A stretch of DNA of 64,000 bases from Pseudomonadales bacterium. Lineage in GTDB: Bacteria > Pseudomonadota > Gammaproteobacteria > Pseudomonadales > Azotimanducaceae. The notes under the pieces were generated by a model. It was not told the origin of the DNA. It saw only the letters and a program-made list of their open reading frames with translations, and did no database searches. Shown piece by piece: positions 1 through 11,121 of the stretch (the first letter of the stretch is position 1; each line of letters opens with the position of its first letter). The translations under genes were made by a program, and so were the position numbers. Location of the stretch: positions 1 to 64,000 of the forward strand of contig JAJDVW010000016.1 in assembly GCA_022825925.1 (NCBI GenBank), given 5' to 3'.

Positions 1-1281
1 GAAGACGATGCGCAGGTAGTAGTAGATGCCGATCGCGCTGCCGATCACGAGGGCCCAGAGGAGCGCCCAGAGTTCTCCCTCGATGCCGGCGGCGAACAGG
101 TAGAACTTCGCGATGAACCCGACCGTGAGCGGGATGCCGGCCAGGGAGAGCGCGGCGGCGGTGAGGATGGCGGCGAGCACCGGGCGGCGCCAGAAGAGTC
201 CGGCGTAGGACGCCAGGGACTCGGTGTCGGCGGGCGCGCCGGTCGAGAGGACCGTCATGACCCCGAACGCCGCGAGCGTCATCAGGAAGTACCCCGCCAG
301 GTAGAACATGCCCGTCTCGAGCGCCATGGCCGGGCTCGCGAGGGCGGACACCACGAGCACCGCGATGAGCAGATACCCGATGTGGGCGATGGAGGAGTAC
401 GCCAGGATGCGCTTCAGGTTGTCCTGCAGCAGCGCGAGCAGGTTGCCGACGATCATCGAGACGATCGCGATGAGCGAGACGGCCAGAAACAGCGCCTCGT
501 GGGAGAGCAGGTCCGTCTCCACCAGGTAGCGCAGCAGCACCGCGAGCACGCCGCCCTTCGAGACCGTCGCGACGAACCCCGTCACCGGCGCGGGAGCGCC
601 CTGGTAGACGTCGGGGGTCCACATGTGGAACGGCACGAGGGACAGCTTGAAGGCGACGGCGGCGAGGATCATGACCTGCCCGACGACGACCAGCGGGTCG
701 GCGCTCGCGCCGAGGACCGCGCCGAAGGCCATCGTGCCGACGGCGGCATAGACGAGGGCCATGCCGAACAGCATCGTGGTGGAGGCGACGCCCGAGAGCA
801 CGAGGTACTTCATCGCGGCCTCGAGCGGGGCCTGGCCTTCCTCCGGGTACGCGATCATCGCGTAGAGCGAGATGGAGACGATTTCGAGGCCGAGCAGGAA
901 CGCGGCGAAGTGGGCGGCCGATGCCATGGTCATCGCGCCGAGCGTCGCGGTAACGAGCAGGATGTAGAACTCCTCCCGGTGGGCCCGGGACGCGCGCGCC
1001 TCGACGTAGCGATACCCGAGCAAAGCGGTCACGATGCCGGCGAGCAGGAAGAGCCCGTTGAAGAAGTTCGCGAAGGCGTCGATCGTGAGGAACCCGTCGA
1101 TGTCCTGGGCGCCCGCGGCGTTCGAGCCGGGCAGCACGGCGAGCGTCGCGACCAGCGCCGCGAGCGTGAGCCACAGCGCGAGGGCGTGGCTGCGGCGGAA
1201 CGAGACGACCAGGAGCAGCACCATCAGGGCGCCGGTCAGCACGAGGTACGGGAGCAGGGCGCTCCAGGCCGCGGCGCTCAT
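1..1281 (-). CDS. nuoN: NADH-quinone oxidoreductase subunit N (partial, 3' end missing)
   Basis: Antiporter-like membrane subunit of respiratory complex I, one of the three proton-pumping subunits NuoL/M/N. The minus-strand frame is open from the ATG at 1281 to the window edge: 427 codons of a family normally about 480 residues, so roughly the last 50-60 residues lie outside. It is a string of hydrophobic helices with the family hallmarks, including the segment YPEEGQAPLEAAMKYLVLS, the proline-rich PFHMWTPDVYQGAP stretch and KRILAYSSIAHIGY. The ATG overlaps the nuoM stop (ATGA), showing translational coupling as the last gene of the operon. Confidence 0.97.
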   Translation of the reverse strand, partial: MSAAAWSALLPYLVLTGALMVLLLVVSFRRSHALALWLTLAALVATLAVLPGSNAAGAQDIDGFLTIDAFANFFNGLFLLAGIVTALLGYRYVEARASRAHREEFYILLVTATLGAMTMASAAHFAAFLLGLEIVSISLYAMIAYPEEGQAPLEAAMKYLVLSGVASTTMLFGMALVYAAVGTMAFGAVLGASADPLVVVGQVMILAAVAFKLSLVPFHMWTPDVYQGAPAPVTGFVATVSKGGVLAVLLRYLVETDLLSHEALFLAVSLIAIVSMIVGNLLALLQDNLKRILAYSSIAHIGYLLIAVLVVSALASPAMALETGMFYLAGYFLMTLAAFGVMTVLSTGAPADTESLASYAGLFWRRPVLAAILTAAALSLAGIPLTVGFIAKFYLFAAGIEGELWALLWALVIGSAIGIYYYLRIVF

Positions 1282-2753
1282 GGAGCCTCCCAGAGCAGAT
1301 CGATCACGGGACCGGCCAGGTCGAGCAGGGGTTGTGGGTAGACGCCGATCCATACGAGGGCGACCATCATCAGCACCATCACGCTCATCTCGCGCCAGCC
1401 GAAGTCGCGCATGGCGGGGATGTCCGGGTTGGGCGTTCCCTGGAAGGCACGCTGCAGCAGGACCAGTCCGTACACCGCGGCGACGACGACCCCGAGGGCG
1501 CCCGCGACGGTGAGCGGGATGCTCGCCTTGAAGGCGCCCACGAGCACCAGGAACTCGCCTATGAAGTTGCCGAGTCCCGGCATGCCGACGGAGGCGATCA
1601 CGAAGAACATCGTCACGACCCCCATGCGCGGCGCGCGGACCCACAGCCCGCCCATGCGCGACATCTCGCGGGTGTGCAACCGCTCCTGCAGGGCGCCGGC
1701 CATCATGAAGAGCGCGGCCGTGGAGAAGCCGTGGGCGATCATGGTCACGATGGCGCCCTGCATGCCGAGCTCGTTGGTCACCAGCACGCCGTCCACCTCG
1801 TGGAAGGCGAACACGCCCAGCAGGACGAACCCCATGTGCGCCACCGAGCTGTAGGCGACCAGGCGCTTGAAGTCCGACTGGCTGTACGCCATGTAGCCGC
1901 CGTAGAGGATGCTGAGCGCCCCGAGGAACATCGCCCACCAGGCGAAGTCCGCGGAGGCCTCCGGGAAGAGCGGCACGACGAACCGGATCAGTCCGTACGC
2001 GCCCGTCTTCAGCAGGATCCCGGCCAGGATCACGCTGCCGGCGGTGGGCGCCTGCGTGTGCGCATCCGGCAGCCACGTATGGAAGGGCACGCCCGGGAGC
2101 TTCACCACGAAGGCGACGAAGAAGCCGAGCATCAGGGCGAAGGAGACGTCCCGCGAGATCGCGGCGCCGAGCAGGTCGTGGTAGTTGAACGTCAGGAGCC
2201 CCGTCGCGGCGTAGTGGAAGTACACCAGCGCCAGGATGGCGAACAGCATCAGGAGCCCGCTGATCTGGGTGAACAGGAAGAACTTCATGGCCGCGTAGGC
2301 CCGCGCCTCGTGTCCCCAGATGGCGATCAGGAAGTACATGGGGATCAGCATGACTTCCCAGAAGAAGAAGAAGAGGAACAGGTCGAAGGCGGTGAAGACC
2401 CCGACCACGCCCGCCATCACCCACAGGATGTTGAACTGGAAGAAGCCGTGACTCCTTTCCGTCTCCGTCCAGGAGGAGACGACCGCCACGATGCCGAGGA
2501 ACAGCGTCAGCGCCACCAGCATGAGCGACAGCCCGTCCATCGACAGGATGACGTGGATGCCGAAGCGCGGGATCCACTCGATGTACTGGTTGGCGTAGGC
2601 GTACCCGCCCGCCCAGGCCTGGGCGACGTAGAGTCCGGCCGCCACGAAGGTGAGCAGTCCGACCCAGCGCGGCGCGTTCGGATGCACGCGCTCCGCCGCC
2701 CAGGCGACCACGCCGCCGAGCAGCAGGAACAGGATGAGCGCCAGGATGTTCAC
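1278..2753 (-). CDS. nuoM: NADH-quinone oxidoreductase subunit M
   Basis: Second antiporter-like proton-translocating subunit of complex I, 491 residues, the normal size. It is almost wholly transmembrane. Family motifs seen are FFFWEVMLIPMYFLIAIWG (with the conserved Glu and Trp), the half-channel region KLPGVPFHTWLPDAHTQAPT, and KRLVAYSSVAHMGFV with its conserved lysine. It overlaps both neighbours by 4 bases (nuoL stop/nuoM start and nuoM stop/nuoN start), as expected for a tightly coupled nuo operon. Confidence 0.98.
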   Translation of the reverse strand: MNILALILFLLLGGVVAWAAERVHPNAPRWVGLLTFVAAGLYVAQAWAGGYAYANQYIEWIPRFGIHVILSMDGLSLMLVALTLFLGIVAVVSSWTETERSHGFFQFNILWVMAGVVGVFTAFDLFLFFFFWEVMLIPMYFLIAIWGHEARAYAAMKFFLFTQISGLLMLFAILALVYFHYAATGLLTFNYHDLLGAAISRDVSFALMLGFFVAFVVKLPGVPFHTWLPDAHTQAPTAGSVILAGILLKTGAYGLIRFVVPLFPEASADFAWWAMFLGALSILYGGYMAYSQSDFKRLVAYSSVAHMGFVLLGVFAFHEVDGVLVTNELGMQGAIVTMIAHGFSTAALFMMAGALQERLHTREMSRMGGLWVRAPRMGVVTMFFVIASVGMPGLGNFIGEFLVLVGAFKASIPLTVAGALGVVVAAVYGLVLLQRAFQGTPNPDIPAMRDFGWREMSVMVLMMVALVWIGVYPQPLLDLAGPVIDLLWEAP

Positions 2754-4603
2754 GCGAGGAGCACCAGGACGATCGCGAACGCGGCGAGCAGGCCGATGGC
2801 CATGTTGGCGGCGTACCAGCGCAGGTGCCCGCTCTGCGTCAGGGCGATGACGTGGTGGAAGCCGCGGGTGACGCCGGCGGCCGCCGTGTAGACGAAGTCC
2901 ACGCCGTCGCGCTTGTTCAGGCGCGCGAACCAGACGAACGGCCCGACGAAGACCCGGTCATAGAGGGCGTCGAAGCCCCAGCCGCCGAACCAGAACCGTT
3001 GCGTCGCGTCGCCGGCCTGGGACTCCACGAGGCGGTCGAGCTTGAGCTGGCGTCCGTGGAAGATCAGGTAGCCGATGACGATGCCCAGAATCGGCGCCGC
3101 CATGGTGAGGATGGCCACGGTCGAGGTGTGGTCCTGCTCGCCGACTCCGCCGTCCGGCAGCACCGAGGCCACCGCTTCGAGGCCGTACCACCCGCCGCCG
3201 ATGGCGAGGGCGGCCAGCACCAGGAGCGGTCCCCACATGTTGATGTGCGAGTGATCGTGAGGCTCGGTACCCGTCTCCCCAAGGAACGTGATGACCATCA
3301 TCCGCGTCGTATAGAGCGCCGTCATGAACGCGGCGATGGCGGCGCCGGCCCAGAAGAAGCTCCCGTACTCGAAGCTCGCGAGCACGATGGCGTCCTTGCT
3401 GTAGAACCCGGAGGTGAACGGCAGCGCGGCCAGCGCGATCGAGCCGATCAGCATGCTCGCGAAGGGGATCGGCAGCTTCTTCCAGAGCCCGCCCATGCGG
3501 AACATGTCCTGCTCGTGGTGGAGCGCCAGGATCACGGAGCCGGACGCCAGGAAGAGCAGGGCCTTGAAGAAGGCGTGGGTCATCAGGTGGAAGATCGCCG
3601 CGGACCAGGCGCCGACCCCGAGGGCCAGGAACATGTAGCCGATCTGGCTCATGGTGGAGTAGGCGAGCACGCGCTTGATGTCGCGCTGGGTGAGCGCCGT
3701 GAACGACGAGATGAAGAGCGTCACGAGCCCCACCGCGGCCACCGCGAACTGGGCGGTGGGCGAGAGCAGGAAGAGGTCGTGGGTGCGGGCGATGAGGTAC
3801 ACGCCGGCCGTCACCATCGTGGCGGCGTGGATGAGCGCGGAGACGGGCGTCGGGCCCGCCATCGCGTCCGGCAGCCAGGTCTGCAGCGGCACCTGCGCGG
3901 ACTTGCCCACCGCGCCGCCGAGCAGCAGGAGCGCGATGATCGTCACCGTCGTCGAGCCGTCCGGCCACAGCTCGCGGGCGCCGGCCATGGCCGCCTGCAC
4001 CTCGATGGTCCCCACCTCCCGGAACAGCAGGAAGAGGCCGAGCAGCATGGCGGTGTCGCCGACGCGCGTGACCACGAACGCCTTGCGGGCCGCGTAGCCG
4101 TTCTCGGGGTCCTTGTGGAAGAACCCGATCAGCAGGTAGCTGCAGAGCCCGACGCCCTCCCAGCCCAGGAAGAGCACCAGCAGGTTGTCGCCGAGCACGA
4201 GCATCAGCATCGCGAACACGAACAGGTTCATGTAGGCGAAGAAGCGGCTGTAGCCCTCCTCGTCCCACATGTAGCCGGTGGCGTAGAGGTGGATGAGGAA
4301 GCCGACGCCGGTGATGACGCCCGTCATGACGAGGGACAGGCCGTCCAGGTAGAGCCGGATGCTCGGGGCGAAGCCGCCGACGTCCATCCAGGTCCAGAGG
4401 AAGTAGGCGCTCGGCTCGGCGCCGGCGGCGTGGTAGTCCATGCCGACGAGCAGGGCCACCGCGGCGGCGAGGCCGATGGAGCCGGCGCCCACGAGGCCGG
4501 AGAACCACTTCAGCTGCCGCTGCTCCGAGACGAAGAGCCCGGCGACGAACAGGATGAAGAAGCCCGCCAGGGGCAGCGTCGGGACGAGCCAGAGGAGATC
4601 CAT
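2750..4603 (-). CDS. nuoL: NADH-quinone oxidoreductase subunit L
   Basis: Largest antiporter-like membrane subunit of complex I (617 residues, normal length), carrying the long lateral helix in its C-terminal part. It contains LGWEGVGLCSYLLIGF, KSAQVPLQTWLPDAMAGPTP and KRVLAYSTMSQIGYM, all diagnostic of NuoL/ND5. The start ATG at 4603 follows nuoK after an 18-base gap; the 3' end overlaps nuoM by 4 bases. Confidence 0.98.
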   Translation of the reverse strand: MDLLWLVPTLPLAGFFILFVAGLFVSEQRQLKWFSGLVGAGSIGLAAAVALLVGMDYHAAGAEPSAYFLWTWMDVGGFAPSIRLYLDGLSLVMTGVITGVGFLIHLYATGYMWDEEGYSRFFAYMNLFVFAMLMLVLGDNLLVLFLGWEGVGLCSYLLIGFFHKDPENGYAARKAFVVTRVGDTAMLLGLFLLFREVGTIEVQAAMAGARELWPDGSTTVTIIALLLLGGAVGKSAQVPLQTWLPDAMAGPTPVSALIHAATMVTAGVYLIARTHDLFLLSPTAQFAVAAVGLVTLFISSFTALTQRDIKRVLAYSTMSQIGYMFLALGVGAWSAAIFHLMTHAFFKALLFLASGSVILALHHEQDMFRMGGLWKKLPIPFASMLIGSIALAALPFTSGFYSKDAIVLASFEYGSFFWAGAAIAAFMTALYTTRMMVITFLGETGTEPHDHSHINMWGPLLVLAALAIGGGWYGLEAVASVLPDGGVGEQDHTSTVAILTMAAPILGIVIGYLIFHGRQLKLDRLVESQAGDATQRFWFGGWGFDALYDRVFVGPFVWFARLNKRDGVDFVYTAAAGVTRGFHHVIALTQSGHLRWYAANMAIGLLAAFAIVLVLLA

Positions 4604-4621
4604 GGTGCTTCCCTGCGTCTC

Positions 4622-4936
4622 CTACCCGTTCAGCTCGCTCGCGGTGTCGATGTCGAGGCTCGCGAAGCGCCGCTCGAGCTGCAGTACGAGGGCGAGCGCC
4701 ACCGCGACCTCGGCCGCGGCCAGCGCCAGGATCAGCATGAACATGATCTGCCCGTCCGGCTGTCCCCAACGCGCGCCCGCGGCGACGAAGGCCAGTCCGC
4801 AGGCGTTCATCATGATCTCCAGCGACATCAGCAGGAAGATCACGTTGCGGCGCACCAGCACGCCGACGAACCCGATGAGGAACAGCACGGCCGCCACGAA
4901 CAGCACGTGCTCCAGCGGGACGGCGACGGTGGTCAC
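4622..4936 (-). CDS. nuoK: NADH-quinone oxidoreductase subunit K
   Basis: Small three-helix membrane subunit of complex I (104 residues). The two buried glutamates of the family are visible in SLEIMMNA and in [18 protein letters not shown]. It overlaps nuoJ by 4 bases (ATGA), and nuoL starts 18 bases downstream. Confidence 0.97.
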   Translation of the reverse strand: MTTVAVPLEHVLFVAAVLFLIGFVGVLVRRNVIFLLMSLEIMMNACGLAFVAAGARWGQPDGQIMFMLILALAAAEVAVALALVLQLERRFASLDIDTASELNG

Positions 4937-5475
4937 GACGATGTCTCCGCGCCGTCCGGGGAAGGTTCCTCACGCCGGTCGCTGAGATAACGCCTCCCCA
5001 GGTGGTATGCGCCGACGAGGGCCGCGAGCAGCAGGATGGCCGCGAGTTCCACCGCGAGCAGGTATTCCTGGAAGAGGGCGATGCCGACGGCCTTCGGCCC
5101 CACGCCCTCGCTGGCGGTGGGCACGGCGTTGCCGACGATCGCGTACATCATCTCGACGAACAGGATGGCCGCGAGGATGCCCGGGCCGATCCAGCCGCGC
5201 GGCTCGAGCCAGCGCCGCTCGCGCTCCACGGTGCGCCGGCCGAGGTTGAGCATCATCACGACGAACAGGAACAGGACGACGATCGCGCCCGCGTAGATCA
5301 CCACCTCGAGGGCGGCGGCGAACGGCGCGCCGAGCAGGTAGAACATCACCGCGATGGCGAGCAGCGACACCACGAGGTAGATGAGCGCGTGCGAGGCGTT
5401 CAGCCGCGTGACCACCAGGGCCGCGGCGCCGACGGCGACGGCGGCCGCGATATAGAAGAGGACCAGCGGGATCAC
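4933..5475 (-). CDS. nuoJ: NADH-quinone oxidoreductase subunit J
   Basis: Membrane subunit of complex I (180 residues) with about five hydrophobic segments. The conserved patch [20 protein letters not shown] in transmembrane helix 3, containing the invariant Tyr-Ala-Gly-Ala, identifies NuoJ/ND6. It lies 58 bases after nuoI, the longest internal gap of this part of the operon, and overlaps nuoK. Confidence 0.97.
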   Translation of the reverse strand: MIPLVLFYIAAAVAVGAAALVVTRLNASHALIYLVVSLLAIAVMFYLLGAPFAAALEVVIYAGAIVVLFLFVVMMLNLGRRTVERERRWLEPRGWIGPGILAAILFVEMMYAIVGNAVPTASEGVGPKAVGIALFQEYLLAVELAAILLLAALVGAYHLGRRYLSDRREEPSPDGAETSS

Positions 5476-5533
5476 GGCCGCCGCCCTCGCCGGCCGGTGC
5501 GTACGTTCGGGAACGGGAGGGGACAGGCCTGTT

Positions 5534-6052
5534 TCACGGCATCAGGCTCCGCGGGTTCTCCGGCGGCGCCTCGTTCTGCGCCTCGCCCTTGTCCTTGCCG
5601 GCGATGGTCTTGCCGGCCACCTGCCAGAAGCTGTAGTCGGGGTACTTGCCGGTCCCCGAGATGAGCAGATGCTCCTTCTCGTAGACCATGTTGTTGCGGT
5701 CGAACTCGCAGAGTTCGAAGTCGGGCGTGAGCTGGATCGCGTACGTGGGGCAGGCCTCCTCGCACATGCCGCACATGATGCAGCGCGAGAAGTTGATGCG
5801 GAAAAACTCCGGGTACCAGCGGCCGTCCTCTTCGCGCTCGGTCTTCTGCAGGGCGATGCAGTCCACCGGGCAGGCGACGGCGCAGAGGTTGCACGCCACG
5901 CAGCGCTCCTCGCCGTCCGGGTCCCGCGTCAGCACGATCCGCCCGCGGTAGCGCGGGGCCGCGTAGGGCATCTCTTCGGGGTACTGGACCGTCTCGTTGC
6001 GCATGAAGGTGTGCTGCAGGACGGTCCAGAGCGTTCGGATTTGACTCCACAT
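5534..6052 (-). CDS. nuoI: NADH-quinone oxidoreductase subunit I (two [4Fe-4S] ferredoxin domain)
   Basis: Peripheral-arm subunit that carries clusters N6a and N6b and passes electrons towards N2. The 172-residue product starts at the ATG at 6052 (MWSQIRTLW). It holds two classical 2[4Fe-4S] motifs, [12 protein letters not shown] and [12 protein letters not shown]. It sits 14 bases after nuoH and is the expected gene between nuoH and nuoJ. Confidence 0.97.
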   Translation of the reverse strand: MWSQIRTLWTVLQHTFMRNETVQYPEEMPYAAPRYRGRIVLTRDPDGEERCVACNLCAVACPVDCIALQKTEREEDGRWYPEFFRINFSRCIMCGMCEEACPTYAIQLTPDFELCEFDRNNMVYEKEHLLISGTGKYPDYSFWQVAGKTIAGKDKGEAQNEAPPENPRSLMP

Positions 6053-6066
6053 GTTCAGTCGGCCTT

Positions 6067-7035
6067 TCAGTCCGAGAGGGTCAGTGCGATGGCGCCGGTC
6101 GCCAGCAGGTTCACGAGGGACAGCGGCAGGAGGATCTTCCAGCCGAGGGACATGAGCTGGTCGTAGCGCGGCCGCGGGATGGACGCTCGCAGCAGGATGA
6201 AGAAGTTGATGACCACCGCCGTCTTCAGCCCGAACCACACCACCGGCGGCAGGAAGTCCGGTCCGAGCCAGCCGCCGAAGAAGAGCGTCACGACCAGCGC
6301 CGACGCCAGCACCATCGCGAGGTACTCGGCGGCCATGATGAAGGCGAACTTCATTCCCGAGTACTCGGTGTGGAAGCCGGCCGTCAGTTCGTGTTCGGCC
6401 TCGGGCAGGTCGAAGGGCAGGCGGTGCGACTCGGCGAGCCCGGCGATGAGGAAGATCACGAACCCCACGGCCTGCGGCACGAAGAACCAGAGATCGCGCT
6501 GCGCCTCGACGATGTCCACCAGGCTGAAGGATCCGGCGTGGATCACGACGCCCATCACCGAGAGCCCCATGAAGACCTCGTAGGTGACCATCTGGGCGGC
6601 CGCCCGCAGGCCGCCGAGCATGGCGTACTTGTTGTTGCTCGACAGGCCCGCCAGCAGCACCCCGTACACGGCCAGCGAACTCATCGCGAGGAAGAAGAGC
6701 AGCGCGATGTTCGAGTCCGCGACGTAGAGGTCCGGCCCGAGCGGCACGATGACGTAGGCCATCAGCATCGAACCCGCGACGATGGCCGGCGCCAGGATGA
6801 AGAACGCGCGGTCGCCGAATGGCGGCAGCCAGTCGTCCTTGGTCAGGAGCTTGATGAGGTCGGCGACCGCCTGCAGCGTGCCGAACGGCCCCACGCGGTT
6901 CGGGCCCTGGCGGTCCTGCCACCAGCCGAGCAGGCGCCGCTCCCACCAGACGAGGAACAGCGCGAAGAGCAGCGCGCCGACGGCCACGGGCACGATCAGG
7001 GCGTAGCTCCAGTTCCAGGTCCAGTCGAAGGGCAT
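6067..7035 (-). CDS. nuoH: NADH-quinone oxidoreductase subunit H
   Basis: Membrane subunit that forms the quinone-binding chamber together with NuoB and NuoD. It is 322 residues long with about eight hydrophobic helices. NuoH/ND1 motifs include [15 protein letters not shown] near the N-terminus and the acidic loop [20 protein letters not shown]. It starts 4 bases after the nuoG stop. Confidence 0.98.
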   Translation of the reverse strand: MPFDWTWNWSYALIVPVAVGALLFALFLVWWERRLLGWWQDRQGPNRVGPFGTLQAVADLIKLLTKDDWLPPFGDRAFFILAPAIVAGSMLMAYVIVPLGPDLYVADSNIALLFFLAMSSLAVYGVLLAGLSSNNKYAMLGGLRAAAQMVTYEVFMGLSVMGVVIHAGSFSLVDIVEAQRDLWFFVPQAVGFVIFLIAGLAESHRLPFDLPEAEHELTAGFHTEYSGMKFAFIMAAEYLAMVLASALVVTLFFGGWLGPDFLPPVVWFGLKTAVVINFFILLRASIPRPRYDQLMSLGWKILLPLSLVNLLATGAIALTLSD

Positions 7036-7039
7036 CGCC

Positions 7040-9787
7040 TCAGCCTCTCGCGATCACGTTCGGGTCGCCGTCGATGGCCACGAAATCGGGATCCGGCACG
7101 AGTTCGGCCGCGTCGCCGGGGAGCGGGCCGGGCGCCTCGCCGTAACCCACGACCACGGCCGCCGCTCCGCGGGCCATGCTCTCGTCCGTGCGGACGGCGA
7201 AGGATGCCCCGAGCGTTGGACCGGTGATGCCGGCGCCGGGCTCGACGCCGATGCGCTCCGCGTCCTCCGGATGGAGCACCAGGTACGGAGCGCGGCGGCG
7301 CTCGAGGATCGGCCAGGAGCGTGCCGACAGCTCCTCGCTCCCGAACAGCGCATGGGTCGGCACCAGTCGATAACCGCCGTTCCCGGCGACGGCTTCCGGC
7401 GCGTCGCGGAAGCGGGCCGCGCGGTCGTCGCCGGCATCGTCGGCGTCGAACAGTCGTACCCCCGGGTCCCCGCCGCGCAGGGGGCCGCCGACTTCCTGCT
7501 GGAACTTGAACACGCTCTGGTTCGAGTTCCATCCCGGCGTCCAGACGTACGGCACCACCGAGCCCGGCTGCCCGCCGGTGTTCTCGCCTTCCATGGAGTA
7601 CGAGAACGGCGTCTCGGTGTCGACGGTGGTCTTCGGCTCGTGGATGTTCACGTCCGCGCGCATCGCGGTACGCCCGCTGTAGCGGTGCGGCTGCCGCGGG
7701 ATCTTCTGCTCCGCCTCGACTCGGAAGTCCGGCGCCGGCGCGACCGCCGCGATCCCGGACAGGGCGGGCAGGGCGCGGGCGCACGCCTGCACGAGCGCGT
7801 TGATGTCGGCCCAGTTGCAGTCGTTGCGGCCCGCGGCGTTGGCCATGCGGGCAATCCACTGCCACGACGGCGCGATCTCGTCATCGGGCTCGAAGACGCG
7901 GTAGAAGCGTTGCGCGCGGCCCTCGTAGTTGACGAACGTCCCCGTGGACTCGGCGTAAGTCGCCGCCGGCAGCGCGACGGATGCGCCCTCGGCGGTACGC
8001 GTTTCCAGTGCGTCGAGGACGATCACATGGTCCGCGGATTCGAGGGCGGCCTTGACGCGTGCGGCGTCGGCGCGGCGGTACAGGTCGTTCTCGAGCACGA
8101 CGAGGGTGTCCGCTTCGCCGGCGGACACGGCTTCGAGGGCGGCCTCGATCGAGAGGCCGGCCGGCATCGCCGCGACGCCCATGGTGTTCGCCTCGCCGGA
8201 GGCGATCAGCAGCGCGGGATCCTTGCCCTGTGCCTTGAGCGCCCAGGCGATGTTGGCGGCCGCCTCGAGGACGCTCGCGTCCGCGCAGCCGGCGCCCGTC
8301 ACGATGAGCGGACGCTCGGCGTTCGCCAGGGCCGTCGCCGCTTCCTGGACGAACGTGTCGTGTTCGGTGCCGGCATCGGCGAATGCCGCGTCTACGCGGT
8401 GCGCCACGGCGAAGCCCGCGCGCGCGATCTCGGTGGGCGTGGCCCGCAGGGTTTCGCGGGCGATGTCGTCGATCCGCGTCGGCAGCACGGAGGCGATGAA
8501 CACCGGACTCCGGTGGTGCTGTCCGTGGCCGCGGATGCCGGCGTCCTGCCAGGCGGGGATCCCGGCGGAGGCGGCCATCTCGAGCGACGTGCCGCGCGCC
8601 GCCTGGCGCAGGGCGAGGGCGACCCGGGCGGCGGTGTTGGAGACGTCCTCTCCGAGCACGAGCACGGCGTCGGCCCGCTCGACCTCGGCGAGGGTGGGAA
8701 TCCGGGCGCCGCCGGCGGCATGGATGTCGAGCGTCAGGGCCGCGAGTTCGGCGTCCCGGGTCGACAGGCCGTTGCAGAAGTTGTCCTCTCCGACCAGCGT
8801 ACGCAGGGCGAAGTTCGCCTCCACGGAGGCGCGCGGGGAGCCGATGCCGATGACGCGTCCGGCGCCCAGCGCGGCGGCGGCCGACTCCACGGCCGCGTCC
8901 TTGCCACGGGCTTCGAACACGCCTGCGCTGTCGCGTACTCCGGCGTGGCGGATGCGCGCGTCGGCGTTTACGAAATGCGAGCCGAAGCGTCCCCGGTCAC
9001 AGAGGAAGTAGCCGTTCACTTCCGCGTGGTAGCGGTTGTGGATGCGCTTCAGGTCGCCGTAGCGTTCGCTCGGGAAGATATTGCACCCGACGGAACAGCC
9101 GGGGCAGACCGACGGGGCGGACTGGAGGTCCCACTTGCGCGTGTACTGCTTGGCGAACGGGCGGTCGGTGAACACCCCGGTGGGGCAGACCTCGACCAGG
9201 TTCCCGGCGAACTCGCTCTCGAGGACGCCATCCTCCGCCCTGCCGAAGTACATCCGCCCGCGGGAACCGAACGCCTCGAGGTCCGTGCCGCCGGCGTAGT
9301 CGCGGTAGAAACGGACGCACCGGTAGCAGGTGATGCAGCGGTTCATCTCGTGGCCGATGAACGGCCCGAGGTCCTGGTTCTCCCAGGTGCGTTTCGTGCC
9401 GCGGTACCGGCGGCTCGCGTGCCCGGTCATCACCGTCATGTCCTGCAGGTGGCACTCGCCGCCCTCCTCGCAGACCGGGCAGTCGTGCGGGTGGTTCTCC
9501 ATGAGCCACTCGATGACGGACTTGCGGAAGTCCTCCGCGTGGGGCGCATCGATGGAGAAGCGCATGCCGTCGCGCACGGAGGTGATGCAGGCCATGACGA
9601 GGCGACCGCGGGTGTCCTCCTCGTCGGCGTATTCAATGGCGGCGCACTGGCGGCACGCCCCGACCGAACCCATCGCGGGATGCCAGCAGAAGTAGGGCAG
9701 GTCGAGGTGGTGCGAGAGCACGGCCTCGAGGAGGTTCTGTCCCTCCTCGACCGCGTAGCTCTTTCCGTCGACGACGATGTTTGCCAT
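7040..9787 (-). CDS. nuoG: NADH-quinone oxidoreductase subunit G
   Basis: Large iron-sulfur subunit of the NADH dehydrogenase arm, about 915 residues, similar to the E. coli protein. I chose the ATG at 9787 ([10 protein letters not shown]), which opens directly into the [2Fe-2S] ferredoxin domain. Visible cluster ligands are the C-x11-C-x2-C of N1b ([15 protein letters not shown]), the H-x3-C-x2-C-x5-C set of N5 ([14 protein letters not shown]), [10 protein letters not shown], and the molybdopterin-type CPGCSVGC of N7. The C-terminal two thirds is a molybdopterin-oxidoreductase fold with no cofactor role in complex I. Confidence 0.97.
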   Translation of the reverse strand: MANIVVDGKSYAVEEGQNLLEAVLSHHLDLPYFCWHPAMGSVGACRQCAAIEYADEEDTRGRLVMACITSVRDGMRFSIDAPHAEDFRKSVIEWLMENHPHDCPVCEEGGECHLQDMTVMTGHASRRYRGTKRTWENQDLGPFIGHEMNRCITCYRCVRFYRDYAGGTDLEAFGSRGRMYFGRAEDGVLESEFAGNLVEVCPTGVFTDRPFAKQYTRKWDLQSAPSVCPGCSVGCNIFPSERYGDLKRIHNRYHAEVNGYFLCDRGRFGSHFVNADARIRHAGVRDSAGVFEARGKDAAVESAAAALGAGRVIGIGSPRASVEANFALRTLVGEDNFCNGLSTRDAELAALTLDIHAAGGARIPTLAEVERADAVLVLGEDVSNTAARVALALRQAARGTSLEMAASAGIPAWQDAGIRGHGQHHRSPVFIASVLPTRIDDIARETLRATPTEIARAGFAVAHRVDAAFADAGTEHDTFVQEAATALANAERPLIVTGAGCADASVLEAAANIAWALKAQGKDPALLIASGEANTMGVAAMPAGLSIEAALEAVSAGEADTLVVLENDLYRRADAARVKAALESADHVIVLDALETRTAEGASVALPAATYAESTGTFVNYEGRAQRFYRVFEPDDEIAPSWQWIARMANAAGRNDCNWADINALVQACARALPALSGIAAVAPAPDFRVEAEQKIPRQPHRYSGRTAMRADVNIHEPKTTVDTETPFSYSMEGENTGGQPGSVVPYVWTPGWNSNQSVFKFQQEVGGPLRGGDPGVRLFDADDAGDDRAARFRDAPEAVAGNGGYRLVPTHALFGSEELSARSWPILERRRAPYLVLHPEDAERIGVEPGAGITGPTLGASFAVRTDESMARGAAAVVVGYGEAPGPLPGDAAELVPDPDFVAIDGDPNVIARG

Positions 9788-9792
9788 GGGCG

Positions 9793-11121
9793 TTACCTGG
9801 TCCCGATGCCGACCCGCTTGACCGGGCCGGTCTTGTACGGGCAGCCCCCGCGCTCGATGTGCGCCTCGAAGTCCGCCCGGAAGTACTTCAGCGCGCTCGA
9901 CAGCGGCTCGATGGCCCCGGCGGCGTGCAGGCAGAACGTGTTGCCCGGAGCGCCGATGTAGGCCCCGTTCTTCTCCAGCACCTCGATGTCGCCCGGCCGG
10001 CCGCGGCCTTCCTCGATGTCGGTCAGGAGTTCCTCGACCCAGGGCAGCCCTTCCCGGCACGGCGTGCAGAAGCCGCACGACTCCTGCGCGAAGAAGTGCT
10101 GCAGGTTGCGGGACAGGTCCACCGGGCACACGGAGTCGTCCATCAGGATCATGGTGCCGGTGCCCATGCGGCTGCCGGCGGCGGCGATGGCGCCGTAGTC
10201 CATGGGCAGGTCGAAATGCTGCTCCACGAGGAAATCCGTGGAGGCGCCGCCGGGGAGGATCCCGCGGAGCTTGTAGCCGTCCCGCATGCCGCCGGCGTGG
10301 ACCTCGACGATCTCCCGGATCGGCGTTCCCATCGGCAGTTCCCAGAGGCCCGGCTGCTTGACGCGCCCCGACGCCCCGTAGAGCTTCGTGCCGGCGTCGT
10401 CGGTGAGGCCGAGGTCGCGGAACCACTCGGCGCCGTTGGCGACGATGCAGGGCACGTTGCACAGGGTCTCGACGTTGTTGACGATGGTCGGCCGTCCCCA
10501 CGCGCCGCTCGCGGGCGGGAAGGGCGGCTTGAGGCGTGGCTGCGCGCGCTTGCCCTCGAGGGCGTTCAGCAGCGCGGTCTCCTCGCCGCAGATGTAGCGC
10601 CCGGCCGAGCCGTGGATGTGCAGGTCGAGGTCGAAGCCGGAGCCGAAGATGTCCTTGCCGAGGTAGCCGCGTTCATGGGCGTCGCGGATGGCCGCGTCGA
10701 GGGCCCGGTGCGATTCGAAGTACTCGCCGCGCAGGAACACGTACGCGACGCCGGCGCCGATCGCGTACGCGCCGATGATCATGCCCTCGACCAGGAGGTG
10801 CGGATCGCGCTCCATCAGGTAGCGGTCCTTGAAGGTGCCGGGCTCCATCTCGTCGGCGTTGCAGACGAGGTACTTCGGGCCCTTGCCGGCGGCGTCGCCC
10901 CGCGGCACGAAGCCCCACTTGACGCCGGTGGGGAAGCCGGCGCCGCCGCGGCCGCGCAGGTTCGCGTCCTTCACCAGGCCGATCACCTCGTCGGGCGTCA
11001 TCTCCCGGAGCGCGCGGCGCGCGGCCGCGTAGCCGCCGCCGGCCTCGTAGTCGTCGATGCCGACGTGGCCGTGGCGGTCGATGCGTTCGGTGAGGGGTCG
11101 GGGCGTCGCGTCCATTGGCAT
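9793..11121 (-). CDS. nuoF: NADH-quinone oxidoreductase subunit F (NADH/FMN site)
   Basis: NADH-oxidising flavoprotein subunit of 442 residues (or 440 from the second ATG at 11115). The glycine-rich nucleotide/FMN segment GRGGAGFPTGVKWGF and the [4Fe-4S] N3 motif ESCGFCTPCREG are both present. It abuts nuoE without a gap and precedes nuoG by 5 bases. Confidence 0.98.
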   Translation of the reverse strand: MPMDATPRPLTERIDRHGHVGIDDYEAGGGYAAARRALREMTPDEVIGLVKDANLRGRGGAGFPTGVKWGFVPRGDAAGKGPKYLVCNADEMEPGTFKDRYLMERDPHLLVEGMIIGAYAIGAGVAYVFLRGEYFESHRALDAAIRDAHERGYLGKDIFGSGFDLDLHIHGSAGRYICGEETALLNALEGKRAQPRLKPPFPPASGAWGRPTIVNNVETLCNVPCIVANGAEWFRDLGLTDDAGTKLYGASGRVKQPGLWELPMGTPIREIVEVHAGGMRDGYKLRGILPGGASTDFLVEQHFDLPMDYGAIAAAGSRMGTGTMILMDDSVCPVDLSRNLQHFFAQESCGFCTPCREGLPWVEELLTDIEEGRGRPGDIEVLEKNGAYIGAPGNTFCLHAAGAIEPLSSALKYFRADFEAHIERGGCPYKTGPVKRVGIGTR